Assembly (NCBI GenBank): GCA_002329155.1
Contig: DCXY01000031.1
Span: forward strand, 28,108-58,116
Origin: Stenotrophomonas sp. UBA2124
Lineage (GTDB): Bacteria; Pseudomonadota; Gammaproteobacteria; Xanthomonadales; Xanthomonadaceae
Reading direction: 5' to 3'
Length of the DNA: 30,009 nucleotides
Numbering within the stretch: position 1 is the first letter of the stretch; each line of letters begins with the position of its first letter. The notes under the pieces are model-generated. The model did not search any database. It saw only the letters and a program-made list of their open reading frames with translations, and was not told the origin of the DNA. The translations under genes and the position numbers were made by a program. Below are positions 1 through 8,109 of this stretch, piece by piece.

Positions 1-627
1 GAGCAGCATTTCCAGTACGGCAGCGACAAGGTCAACATCTTCGCCGACAAGACCCAGCCCGGCTCGCTCGGCGCAGTGGCTTACGACGATGAGGGCGTGA
101 AGACCAAGAAGTGGCCGCTGATCAGCGACGGCAAGCTGGTGGACTACCAGACCATCCGCGATCAGGCCCACATCCTGGGCAAGACCGAATCCGATGGCTG
201 CTGCTATGCCGATTCGTGGTCCAGCGTGCAGTTCCAGCGCATGGCCAACGTGTCGATGGCACCGGGCAAGAGTCCGCTGTCGGTGGCCGACATGATCAAG
301 GACGTGGAGAACGGCATCTACATCATCGGTGACGGCTCCTTCTCCATCGACCAGCAGCGTTACAACGCGCAGTTCGGCGGTCAGCTGTTCTACGAGATCA
401 AGGAAGGCAAGATCACCCGCATGCTGGAGGACGTGGCCTACCAGATCCGCACGCCGGAATTCTGGAACGCCTGCAGTGCCGTGGCCGATGAGCGCGACTA
501 CCGCCTGGGTGGTTCGTTCTTCGACGGCAAGGGCCAGCCGGGCCAGGTCTCGGCGGTTTCACACGGCTCGTCCACCGCCCGTTTCGACGGCATCAACGTC
601 ATCAATACCGCGCGCAGCCTCGGCTGA
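1..627 (+). CDS. TldD-type metallopeptidase, C-terminal part (5' end outside window)
   Basis: The reading frame is open from the first base and stops with TGA at 625-627, giving the last 208 residues of a TldD/PmbA-family protein. TldD proteins work with TldE/PmbA as a heteromeric zinc protease that cleaves unfolded peptides; the HExxxH zinc motif lies in the N-terminal half and is outside the window. The visible part has the C-terminal beta-rich domain: a Cys-containing DGCCYADSW segment, an RMANVSMAPG strand resembling the RMxNxxLxPG motif of TldD, the glycine-rich IYIIGDGSFSID stretch, and a GQVSAVSHGSS turn near the end. The next gene encodes the partner subunit 22 bases downstream, so the two form an operon. 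TldD is preferred over TldE from gene order and from the match to the TldD C-terminal pattern. The metal site cannot be checked here. Confidence 0.85.
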   Translation, partial: EQHFQYGSDKVNIFADKTQPGSLGAVAYDDEGVKTKKWPLISDGKLVDYQTIRDQAHILGKTESDGCCYADSWSSVQFQRMANVSMAPGKSPLSVADMIKDVENGIYIIGDGSFSIDQQRYNAQFGGQLFYEIKEGKITRMLEDVAYQIRTPEFWNACSAVADERDYRLGGSFFDGKGQPGQVSAVSHGSSTARFDGINVINTARSLG

Positions 628-649
628 CCGGCAAGGAGCTTGCAGAACC

Positions 650-1984
650 ATGAGCATCTTCACCGAACAGGAAGCCAAGGCCATCCTGGACAAGGTCATC
701 GCGCTGTCCAAGGCCGATGAATGCACCGCCACCCTCGCCGGCGCGGTCGATGGCAACATCCGCTTCGCGCTGAACAACGTCTCCACCAGTGGCGTGGTCA
801 GCAATGCCGAACTGGCCGTGCAGGTCGCCTTCGGCAAGCGCGTGGGCACCGCCTCGATCAACGAGTTCGACGACGCATCGCTGGAGCGTGTGGTCCGCCG
901 CGCCGAGGATCTGGCGAAGCTGGCACCGGAAAATCCCGAGTTCATGCCGGCCATCGGCAAGCAGGAATACAAGGCCAGCCCCACCTTCAGCGCCTCCACT
1001 GCCGCCATCGACCCTGAGTTCCGCGCCAAGGTGGCCGCTGATTCGATCAACCCGTGCCGCGGCCATGGCCTAGTTGCCGCCGGCTTCCTGGAAGACGGCA
1101 ACGGCTTCGTCGCCATCGCCAACAGCAACGGCAACTTCGGCTACCAGAAGACCACCAACTTCAACTACACCTGCACCGTGCGTACCGAAGACGGTCGCGG
1201 TTCGGGCTGGGTGGGCCGCAACCTGAAGGACGCCGCGGATTTCAGGGCGGACCAGGATATCGAGATCGCCAAGCGCAAGGCCACCGAATCGGCCGAGGCC
1301 AAGGCGCTGGAGCCGGGCAAGTACACAGTGATCCTGGAGCCGGCCGCCGCTGCCGGCCTGATCAGCTTCATGATGAATTTCTTCAGCGCCCGCTCGGCCG
1401 ATGAAGGCCGCAGCTTCCTGTCGAAGAAGGGCGGCGGCAACAAGCTGGGCGAGCAGGTCTACGACCCACAGGTGAATCTGTTCGCCGACCCGTGGCACCC
1501 GGACGCACCGGTGCTGCCGTGGGACGGTGAAGGCATGCCGCGCGAGCGCGTGGCCATCATCGAGAACGGCAAGGTCGCCAACCTCGCGTACTCGCGCTAC
1601 TGGGCGCAGAAGCAGGGCAAGACCGCCAACGCGCAGCCGGGCAACCTGTTGATGGGCGGCGGCAGCAAGTCCATTGCCGAGCTGGTGCGCGGCACCGAGA
1701 AGGGCATCCTGGTCACGCGCACCTGGTACATCCGCATGGTGGACCCGCAGACGGTCCTGCTCACCGGTCTGACCCGCGATGGCACGTTCTACATCGAGAA
1801 CGGCCAGATCAAGCACCCGGTGAAGAATTTCCGCTTCAACGAATCGCCGGTGATCATGCTCAACAACATCGATGAACTGGGCAAGCCGGTGCGTGTGGCC
1901 GGTGATGAATCCAGCTTCGTGATGATGATTCCGCCGATGAAGCTGCGCGACTTCACGTTCACCTCGCTGTCGGATGCGGTGTGA
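650..1984 (+). CDS. TldE/PmbA-like metallopeptidase-related protein
   Basis: This 444-residue protein belongs to the TldD/PmbA (U62) family and is the likely non-catalytic partner of the TldD-type protein just upstream. The ATG at 650 follows an AAGGAG Shine-Dalgarno sequence; the frame is open further upstream but that part is a shadow of the preceding gene. The N-terminal domain (about residues 1-200) carries the family's strand pattern, including NNVSTSGVVSNAELAVQVAF and GFVAIANSNGNFGYQ. The C-terminal domain contains the glycine-rich NLLMGGGSKS, a TRTWYIRMVDP strand and an IENGQIKHPVKNFRFNES segment, all typical of PmbA relatives. There is no HExxxH motif in the protein, which fits the TldE role. 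No signal peptide is seen, so it is probably cytoplasmic, although homologues of the upstream gene in this group can be exported. The substrate is unknown. Confidence 0.88.
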   Translation: MSIFTEQEAKAILDKVIALSKADECTATLAGAVDGNIRFALNNVSTSGVVSNAELAVQVAFGKRVGTASINEFDDASLERVVRRAEDLAKLAPENPEFMPAIGKQEYKASPTFSASTAAIDPEFRAKVAADSINPCRGHGLVAAGFLEDGNGFVAIANSNGNFGYQKTTNFNYTCTVRTEDGRGSGWVGRNLKDAADFRADQDIEIAKRKATESAEAKALEPGKYTVILEPAAAAGLISFMMNFFSARSADEGRSFLSKKGGGNKLGEQVYDPQVNLFADPWHPDAPVLPWDGEGMPRERVAIIENGKVANLAYSRYWAQKQGKTANAQPGNLLMGGGSKSIAELVRGTEKGILVTRTWYIRMVDPQTVLLTGLTRDGTFYIENGQIKHPVKNFRFNESPVIMLNNIDELGKPVRVAGDESSFVMMIPPMKLRDFTFTSLSDAV

Positions 1985-2013
1985 TGGATCTGGCATTCGC
2001 TCCTTTGTGCATT

Positions 2014-2128
2014 CCCTCACCCGCGTGCGGGGGAGTGTGCCCGAAGGGCGGATGAAGGGCGCTTCCCGCTTTCGCTTTCGTTTGGCGAAGCGCTCACCCC
2101 AATCCCTCTCCCGCACACGGGAGAGGGG
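2014..2128. repeat. Pair of REP-like palindromes between tldE-like gene and DUF4159 gene
   Basis: Two short GC-rich hairpins lie in the gap. The first (about 2014-2034) is imperfect, with CCCGC/GCGGG at its core. The second is a perfect 10-bp stem, CCCTCTCCCG at 2104-2113 pairing with CGGGAGAGGG at 2118-2127, around a CACA loop. Similar CCCTCNCCCG palindromes are common between genes in xanthomonads. The pair may end transcription of the tldD/tldE operon and insulate the following operon. No T-run follows, so a classical intrinsic terminator is not clear. Confidence 0.6.
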
Positions 2129-2149
2129 CTTCAAGAGACGTTCCTGCCT

Positions 2150-2866
2150 TTGTCACAGCCCCCACTAACGCGAGCGCAGTTCCTTCACCTGCTGCTGGGT
2201 GGTGCGGTGGCGGCTGCGTTGCCGGGGCGCGCACGCGCACAGGCCAGCCGCTACGACTTCTGGTTCACCCGCCTGAAATACGACTCCGGTGACTGGGACG
2301 TGGATGCGCGCATGCCGTCCAACCTGATCACCTCGCTGGTGGACTACACCACGCTGCGGGTGGACCCGAAGGAACACGTCATCGCGCTATCCGACCCCAA
2401 GATGCTGGCCGCGCCGTTCTGCTATCTGGCCGGGCACAAGCTGGTGGAATTCAATCCGGACGAGCGCCGCAACTTCGAGCGCTATGTGCGCAACGGCGGC
2501 TTCGTTTTCGTCGATGACTGCAACCACGACATCGACGGTCTGTTCGCCACCTCCTTCGAGGCGCAGATGCGCAGCATCTTCGGCACCAGCGCGCTGAAGA
2601 AGCTGCCCAACACCCACGCCATCTACAACAGTTTCTTCAGATTCCCGGAAGGCCCACCGGCCACCACCTTCGAGCTCAACGGCTGGGGTGATGACCTGGT
2701 GCACGACTACCTGAAGGGCATCGACATCGACGGCCGCCTTGGCCTGCTCTACAGCAACAAGGATTACGGCTGTGAATGGGATTACGACTGGCGCAACAAA
2801 CGCTTCCTTGCCGAAGACAACACGAAATTCGGCGTCAACATCGTGATGTACGCACTGACGCACTGA
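2150..2866 (+). CDS. DUF4159 domain protein, exported
   Basis: A 238-residue protein with a signal peptide (residues about 1-31, ending LPGRARAQA) followed by a DUF4159 domain. The domain begins near YDFWFTRLKYDSGDWDVD and contains the VFVDDCNHDIDG segment typical of the family, whose fold resembles class I glutamine amidotransferases without an obvious catalytic triad. The chosen start is TTG at 2150 because it is the only start in frame that keeps the whole signal peptide; upstream AAGAGA is a weak Shine-Dalgarno. The signal has TRAQFL where Tat signals of related proteins would have twin arginines, so the export route is uncertain. It is the first gene of the MoxR operon, 16 bases before the MoxR start. 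DUF4159 proteins are often encoded with, or fused to, BatA-like proteins, so a structural role in the same envelope complex is inferred. Confidence 0.85.
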   Translation: MSQPPLTRAQFLHLLLGGAVAAALPGRARAQASRYDFWFTRLKYDSGDWDVDARMPSNLITSLVDYTTLRVDPKEHVIALSDPKMLAAPFCYLAGHKLVEFNPDERRNFERYVRNGGFVFVDDCNHDIDGLFATSFEAQMRSIFGTSALKKLPNTHAIYNSFFRFPEGPPATTFELNGWGDDLVHDYLKGIDIDGRLGLLYSNKDYGCEWDYDWRNKRFLAEDNTKFGVNIVMYALTH

Positions 2867-2882
2867 CCCCACTGGTGACTGC

Positions 2883-3875
2883 ATGAATGCCTCCGTTCCC
2901 TCCGATCTCGATGCCCTGCTGCCCCGCTTGGGCGAACTGCGCGGCGCACTGGCGCAGGCCGTGGTGGGCCAGCAGGCGGTGGTCGAGCAGCTGTTGATCG
3001 CCCTGCTCGCCGGCGGCCACTGTCTGCTGGAAGGCGCGCCCGGCCTGGGCAAGACACTGCTGGTGCGCTCGCTCGGGCAGGCGCTGGAGCTGCAGTTCCG
3101 GCGCGTGCAGTTCACCCCCGATCTGATGCCCAGCGACATCCTCGGCACCGAGCTGCTGGAAGAAGACCACGGCACCGGCAAACGCGCGTTCCGCTTCCAG
3201 CAGGGTCCGATCTTCACCAACCTGCTGCTCGCCGACGAACTCAACCGCACACCGCCCAAGACCCAGGCCGCGCTGCTGGAGGCCATGCAGGAACGCACCG
3301 TCAGCTATGCCGGCACCACCTATGCCCTGCCCTCGCCGTTCTTCGTGCTCGCCACGCAGAACCCCATCGAGCAGGCCGGCACCTACCCGTTGCCGGAGGC
3401 GCAGCTGGACCGCTTCCTGCTGCATGTGCGCGTGGATTACCCCAGCGAGAGCGAGGAGCGCGACATCCTCGCGCAGACCACCGGCAGCGCGAGTGGGGTG
3501 GTGCCGAAGGTGATGGATGCCGACGCGGTGAAGGCACTGCAGGCGGCTGTGCGCGACGTGCATGTCAGCCCCGATCTGCTCACCTGGATCACCCGGCTGG
3601 TGCGCGCCAGCCGCCCCGGTGACGGCGCGCCCACCGAGGTGAACAGCTGGGTGAAGTGGGGTGCAGGTCCGCGCGCCGGCCAGTCGCTGGTGCTCGCCGC
3701 CAAGGCGCGTGCGTTGCTGCAGGGTCGCTTCGCCGCCACCCGCGAAGACGTGCAGGCACTCGCCGCGCCGGTCATGCGCCACCGCCTGCTGCTGTCCTTC
3801 GCGGCGGAAGCGGAACAGAAGACCACCGATGACGTGATCACCGCCCTGCTGCGCGCGGTGCCGTTCCCGGCCTGA
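2883..3875 (+). CDS. MoxR-family AAA+ ATPase
   Basis: A 330-residue cytoplasmic AAA+ ATPase of the MoxR family, chaperone-like proteins that activate or assemble partner complexes, usually together with vWA-domain proteins. Visible motifs: Walker A GAPGLGKT (residues 51-58), Walker B LLLADE (114-119), sensor 1 ATQNP (157-161) and the arginine-finger segment PEAQLDRF (171-178). The C-terminal lid domain occupies about 200-330. Length is normal for the family. It sits between the DUF4159 gene and the DUF58 gene (18 bases to the latter), the classic MoxR-DUF58-BatA arrangement. The ATG at 2883 is preceded by a weak GGTGA. The client is unknown; the neighbouring membrane proteins are the best candidates. 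It is not the methanol-dehydrogenase MoxR, since no such genes are present. Confidence 0.95.
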   Translation: MNASVPSDLDALLPRLGELRGALAQAVVGQQAVVEQLLIALLAGGHCLLEGAPGLGKTLLVRSLGQALELQFRRVQFTPDLMPSDILGTELLEEDHGTGKRAFRFQQGPIFTNLLLADELNRTPPKTQAALLEAMQERTVSYAGTTYALPSPFFVLATQNPIEQAGTYPLPEAQLDRFLLHVRVDYPSESEERDILAQTTGSASGVVPKVMDADAVKALQAAVRDVHVSPDLLTWITRLVRASRPGDGAPTEVNSWVKWGAGPRAGQSLVLAAKARALLQGRFAATREDVQALAAPVMRHRLLLSFAAEAEQKTTDDVITALLRAVPFPA

Positions 3876-3893
3876 CCGCCGCCGCATCGCCAC

Positions 3894-4796
3894 ATGGCCG
3901 CCAACGTGCCACCGCTGATTCCCGCCGACGTGCGCAGCCGCCTGCGCAGCCTGCGGCTGTGGCCGCAGCGGGCCAGCGGCAACCGTGGCATCGGCGCGCA
4001 TGCCAGCCGCAGCCGCGGTGCGGGGTTGGAGTTCGCGCAGTACCGTGCCTACGAACCGGGCGACGAGCCGCGCCAGATCGACTGGAAGCTCTACGCACGT
4101 TCCGACCGCTTCTTCGTGCGCGAATCCGAGCGCGAAAGCCCAATCACCGTATGGCTGCTGCTCGACGCCACCGCCTCCATGGGTCAGGCCGACCAGCTGC
4201 GCCCTGACTGGACGCGCCTGCACGCCGCCAAGGCGCTGACCGCGTGCGTGGCCGAACTCGCGCTGCAGCAGGGCGATGCCTTCGGGCTGGTCGCGATCCA
4301 TGGCGATGGCCTGCAGCTGCTGCCTGCCGGCAATGGTTTGCGCCAGCGTGATCGCCTGCACCTGCAGCTGCATGCCCTGCACGCGCGCGGGCAATGGCCG
4401 GAGCCGCAGCGGCTGGCACCGATCTGGGAACGCATCGCCAGCAACGACATGGTGGTGATGATCGGTGACGGCTTCGATGACGCAGCCATCGCCTTGGCCG
4501 AGCGCCTGGCCAATGCAGGCCGCGATGTGGTCCACCTGCAGCTGTTGACCGTCGAGGAGCGCGACTTCCCGTTCCGCGACGGTCACCGCTTCCGCGAGCC
4601 GGAGACCGGCGAGGAACTGCTGGCCGATGGGCCGGCGGTACGCGCGGGCTACCTGCAGCGCATGGCCGAAGCACGACGCAGGCTGGATGCGCGTCTGCAG
4701 GCTGCCGGCATCCGTCACGACACCGCCTTCCTCGACGAACCCATCGACGCGCCCCTGCAGCGTCTGTTCGCGCGTACCGGGGAGCGAGGCGCATGA
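3894..4796 (+). CDS. DUF58 domain protein
   Basis: A 300-residue protein with the signature DUF58 block at residues 50-82, built around YEPGDEPRQIDWKLYARSD and FVRESERES. It is followed by a vWA-like fold that starts with WLLLDATASMG (87-97); the DATAS pattern (Asp91, Ser95) resembles the DxSxS metal-ion-dependent adhesion motif. No membrane segment or signal peptide is visible, so it is likely cytoplasmic. DUF58 proteins are the usual partners of MoxR ATPases. The stop codon overlaps the start of the next gene (ATGA at 4793), which predicts translational coupling. There is no clear Shine-Dalgarno before the ATG at 3894, so coupling to moxR is also likely. The molecular role is not established for the family. 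Confidence 0.92.
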   Translation: MAANVPPLIPADVRSRLRSLRLWPQRASGNRGIGAHASRSRGAGLEFAQYRAYEPGDEPRQIDWKLYARSDRFFVRESERESPITVWLLLDATASMGQADQLRPDWTRLHAAKALTACVAELALQQGDAFGLVAIHGDGLQLLPAGNGLRQRDRLHLQLHALHARGQWPEPQRLAPIWERIASNDMVVMIGDGFDDAAIALAERLANAGRDVVHLQLLTVEERDFPFRDGHRFREPETGEELLADGPAVRAGYLQRMAEARRRLDARLQAAGIRHDTAFLDEPIDAPLQRLFARTGERGA

Positions 4797-5953
4797 GCCT
4801 GCTGTGGCTGTTTCCGGCAGGGCTGGCCGCATTGGTTGCCCTGCTGCTGCCGCTGCTGATCCATCTGGCACGGCGCGACCAGCAGCAGCGCATCGATTTC
4901 GCCGCGCTGCACTGGTTGTCCGCACAGCCACGACCACGCCGCCGCATCCGCTTCGACGAGTGGCCGCTGTTGCTGGTCCGCCTGTTGCTGCTCGCCCTGC
5001 TCGCCGTGCTGCTTGCACGGCCCGCGCTGAGTGGCTGGGTGGACGCGACGCCGCGCGTAGCGGTACTGCCCGGTGTGGATGTGACTGCACTGCGCAACCA
5101 CAAGAACAACGACAGGGCGCAGTGGCTGTGGCTGGCGCCGGGCTTTCCTGTGATCAATGAGCGCGACAACGCACCTGCGACACCACAGCCAGTCGCGAGT
5201 CTGGTGCGTGAACTGGACGCGACATTGCCCGCACAGGCACCGCTGACCATCGTCGTCCCCGCCGTGCTGGATGGCTGGGATGCGGAGCGCGCACAGCTCT
5301 CCCGGCGCGTGCACTGGCAGGTGGTCGATGCACCGGCACCGGCAGGCACCGTGACGCCTGCCAATCCACCCGTGGTGCAGGTCCGCCATGACGCCGATGC
5401 CGCATCAAGCCTTCGCTATGTACGCGCCGTGCAGCAGGCGTGGCACCCGCAGGCTGCGCTGGACAGTGGCAGCGACACGCTGCCCTTCACTGGGAATGAC
5501 CGCACTGTGCGGCTATGGCTTTCCAGTAAGCCGCTTCCGTCCGAGTTGACCGCGTGGGCCGGCAACGGGGGTCGCCTGCTGGCCGATGCACGCACGCCAG
5601 TGCCCGCCGATGCGCAACGGCAGCCCATCTGGCGTGACGATGCAACCGGCGCTCTGCTGCTGGAACGCATCAGCACCGGTGACGGCCAATGGCTGCGCTG
5701 GGCCAGCGCGCTTGATCCAGCACTGATGCCGGCGCTGCTCGATCCCACCTTCCCAAGCCAGCTGCAGCGTCACCTGCAACCCGTACCCACGCCGCGCCGC
5801 GCGCTTGCGGAGAACCTGCATCCCGACACCGGCGGTGCCGCCTATCCGCAGCCCGCGCGTGAACTTGCGCCGTGGCTGGTACTCGCCATCGCCCTGCTGT
5901 TCCTGCTCGAGCGCTGGCTGGCCAGCGCACCGCGTCGCAGGAGGCCGGCATGA
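4793..5953 (+). CDS. BatA-like membrane protein with degenerate vWA region
   Basis: A 386-residue membrane protein. The N-terminus has the paired-helix BatA domain: helix 1 about residues 5-24, the amphipathic linker with RIDFAALHWL, then helix 2 about 58-77. A single C-terminal helix (about 358-377) precedes a basic tail. In typical BatA/BatB proteins the second helix is followed by a vWA domain with a DxSxS metal site; here the matching position reads VAVLPGVDVTAL and has no such motif, so metal binding is probably lost. The region between is therefore a periplasmic, vWA-derived or unrelated domain. The gene overlaps both neighbours by four bases. It is inferred to be one structural subunit of a MoxR-dependent envelope complex. 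Confidence 0.85.
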   Translation: MSLLWLFPAGLAALVALLLPLLIHLARRDQQQRIDFAALHWLSAQPRPRRRIRFDEWPLLLVRLLLLALLAVLLARPALSGWVDATPRVAVLPGVDVTALRNHKNNDRAQWLWLAPGFPVINERDNAPATPQPVASLVRELDATLPAQAPLTIVVPAVLDGWDAERAQLSRRVHWQVVDAPAPAGTVTPANPPVVQVRHDADAASSLRYVRAVQQAWHPQAALDSGSDTLPFTGNDRTVRLWLSSKPLPSELTAWAGNGGRLLADARTPVPADAQRQPIWRDDATGALLLERISTGDGQWLRWASALDPALMPALLDPTFPSQLQRHLQPVPTPRRALAENLHPDTGGAAYPQPARELAPWLVLAIALLFLLERWLASAPRRRRPA

Positions 5954-8109
5954 GCGTGCCACCGCTGCTGCGCCGCGCCCGCCGCCGCATATCGGCCATC
6001 ACTCTGGTGTCAGGCGTGCCGCTGGCCATCGCGCTCGCACTGCTTGCGTGGCGCTTCGGCTCGCCGGATGCGGCCACCGTCGTTGTCACGCTGGGCCTGC
6101 TCGTTGTCGTCGGCGTGGCCACTTGGCGCGCACGGCAGCTGGATGCACAGTGGCTGGTAACGCGGCTCAACGAACATCCACGCTTCGAGGACAGCGCCGA
6201 CCTGCTGTTCGCCCCACCCGCCACATTGAATCCGCTGCAGCAGCGTCAGCGCGCGCGTGTCGAACAGCGCCTGCGCGAATCCGCGCCCGACCTGCGCCCT
6301 GCATGGCCTTGGGCGCGTGTGCTGGCGATGCTGGCGGTGGCAATGGTGATCAGCGTGATCGCGCTGGCGTGGCCGCGCACTGCCAACCCCACTGCCGCTG
6401 CAGACGATAAGCAACACCGTGCCGCCCCCGATCAGGCGCAGCTGCCCATACTGCGTGCAGCACAGCTTCGAGTGACACCGCCCGCTTATACCGGCCAACC
6501 CACCATCACCGGCGAGAAGCTCGACATGCGCGCGGTGCAGGGCAGCCAGTTGCACTGGCAGCTGCAGTTCGCGCCACAACCGCAGCAGGTCTGGCTGCAG
6601 TTCCACGACGGACGACGCCTGTCCCTGCAGCGCGAGGGCGACCATTGGCGCGCCACCGAGGCGCTGCAGCGCCCCGGCCTGTACCGCATCGTCACCGCAC
6701 CAGCGATGGCCGCGCCCAGCCGTGCGTATCGGTTGGAAGTGGTGCCTGACCGGCCGCCGAAGGTGAAAGTGATCACCCCGGCGCAGACGCTCAACCAGGC
6801 CACGGCTGGCCAGCGCCAATGGTCGCTGCGCTTCGAGGCCACTGACGATTTCGGCGTCAACGCCAGTGCCACGCTGGAGCTGACCACCGCCAAGGGCAGC
6901 GGCGAGAACATCGACTTCCAGCGCCGCCAGCTCATTCTGAGCGGCAGTGGCCCTGCGACTGCGCGGCGCTTCGCCTACACCGCGGATCTCGCTGCGCTGG
7001 GGCTGGAACCAGGTGATGAAGTGGTCGCCCGCCTGACGGTGCGCGACAACCGCAGCCCGCAAGCGCAGCAGGCGCAGAGCCCCAGCCTGATCCTGCGCCT
7101 GCCCAGCACGCAGCAGCTGCAGACCAGCGAGCTGGAGGGCGCGATCAAGAAGGTGATGCCGGCCTACTTCCGCAGCCAGCGGCAGATCATCATCGATGCG
7201 GAAGCCCTGCTGAAACAACGTGGCGCGCTGGATGCGGACACGTTCGTAAAGCGCTCCGACGCCATCGGCGTGGACCAGCGCATCCTGCGCCTGCGCTACG
7301 GTCAGTTCCTCGGCGAGGAAACCGAGGGTGGCGCCAAGCCGCCGCCGACCAGCGACCTGACCACCAGCGATACGCCCACCGCCGATGCCCACGCAGGGCA
7401 CAGCGAGGACGATGGTCACGACCATGGCCATGACCACGGTGCAGGCACCGGGACCCAAGCCGCGCCGGTGTTCGGCAGGGCCACCGACGTGCTCTCCGAA
7501 TACGGCCACACGCACGACCATGCCGAAGCGGCCACGCTGCTTGATCCGCAGACGCGTGCCATCCTGAAGGCGGCGCTGGATCAGATGTGGCAGTCGGAAG
7601 GCCACCTGCGCCAGGGGCATCCCGACAAGGCGCTGCCCTATGCCTACAAGGCGCTGGGCTTCATCAAGCAGGTGCAGCAGGCCGAGCGCATCTATCTGCC
7701 GCGTGTGGGCAGCGAGCTGCCGCCCATCGACATGAGCCGGCGCATGACCGGCAAGCGCGACGGGTTGGGCAGCCGCACCCTGCAGCGCACGGCGCGCACG
7801 CCTGGCGATGCCACCATCGTCACGGCATGGCAGGCGTTGGCCGAGCCTGATGCGCCTGTTGATCTGGAAGCACTCTCGCGCTGGCTGGACGCACATCCCC
7901 AGGCCGTGCCCGACCCCTTGGACATCGCTGCCGCCATCGACGAGCAGCGCCAGCAGCCGCAGTGCCAGCCGTGCCGCGAACAACTGCGCGCGCAACTGTG
8001 GCCTGCTCTGCGCCGCGCGGATGGCCCGCCCCTGCGCCGCAATGCTGCCGACGCGGCAGGCCGTCGCTATCTGGACGCACTGGGCGCACCTGCGGAGGAA
8101 GGACGATGA
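5950..8109 (+). CDS. Large DUF4175-like membrane protein with His-rich loop and CxxC
   Basis: A 719-residue protein starting at the ATG in the ATGA overlap at 5950. Three hydrophobic helices lie near the N-terminus (about residues 15-35, 39-57 and 117-136), followed by a long non-membrane region with beta-strand character (about 150-380) and a helical C-terminal part. The layout resembles DUF4175 proteins, an assignment made from topology and gene context. Two features stand out: a histidine-rich stretch (His481, 484, 490, 492, 494 and 496, in HDHGHDHG, then GHTHDH at 519-524) and a CQPC motif at 672-675 near the C-terminus. Both suggest metal binding but no function is known. The gene is embedded in the MoxR operon with four-base overlaps on both sides, so its product is probably made in step with the BatA-like and downstream proteins. 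Confidence 0.82.
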   Translation: MSVPPLLRRARRRISAITLVSGVPLAIALALLAWRFGSPDAATVVVTLGLLVVVGVATWRARQLDAQWLVTRLNEHPRFEDSADLLFAPPATLNPLQQRQRARVEQRLRESAPDLRPAWPWARVLAMLAVAMVISVIALAWPRTANPTAAADDKQHRAAPDQAQLPILRAAQLRVTPPAYTGQPTITGEKLDMRAVQGSQLHWQLQFAPQPQQVWLQFHDGRRLSLQREGDHWRATEALQRPGLYRIVTAPAMAAPSRAYRLEVVPDRPPKVKVITPAQTLNQATAGQRQWSLRFEATDDFGVNASATLELTTAKGSGENIDFQRRQLILSGSGPATARRFAYTADLAALGLEPGDEVVARLTVRDNRSPQAQQAQSPSLILRLPSTQQLQTSELEGAIKKVMPAYFRSQRQIIIDAEALLKQRGALDADTFVKRSDAIGVDQRILRLRYGQFLGEETEGGAKPPPTSDLTTSDTPTADAHAGHSEDDGHDHGHDHGAGTGTQAAPVFGRATDVLSEYGHTHDHAEAATLLDPQTRAILKAALDQMWQSEGHLRQGHPDKALPYAYKALGFIKQVQQAERIYLPRVGSELPPIDMSRRMTGKRDGLGSRTLQRTARTPGDATIVTAWQALAEPDAPVDLEALSRWLDAHPQAVPDPLDIAAAIDEQRQQPQCQPCREQLRAQLWPALRRADGPPLRRNAADAAGRRYLDALGAPAEEGR

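Noticed and set aside
2835..5090. Very long minus-strand open frame opposite the MoxR, DUF58 and BatA-like genes
   Set aside because: It is antisense to three well-supported genes, lacks recognisable motifs, and its Arg/Gln/Ala/Gly-rich composition is typical of shadow frames in high-GC DNA.
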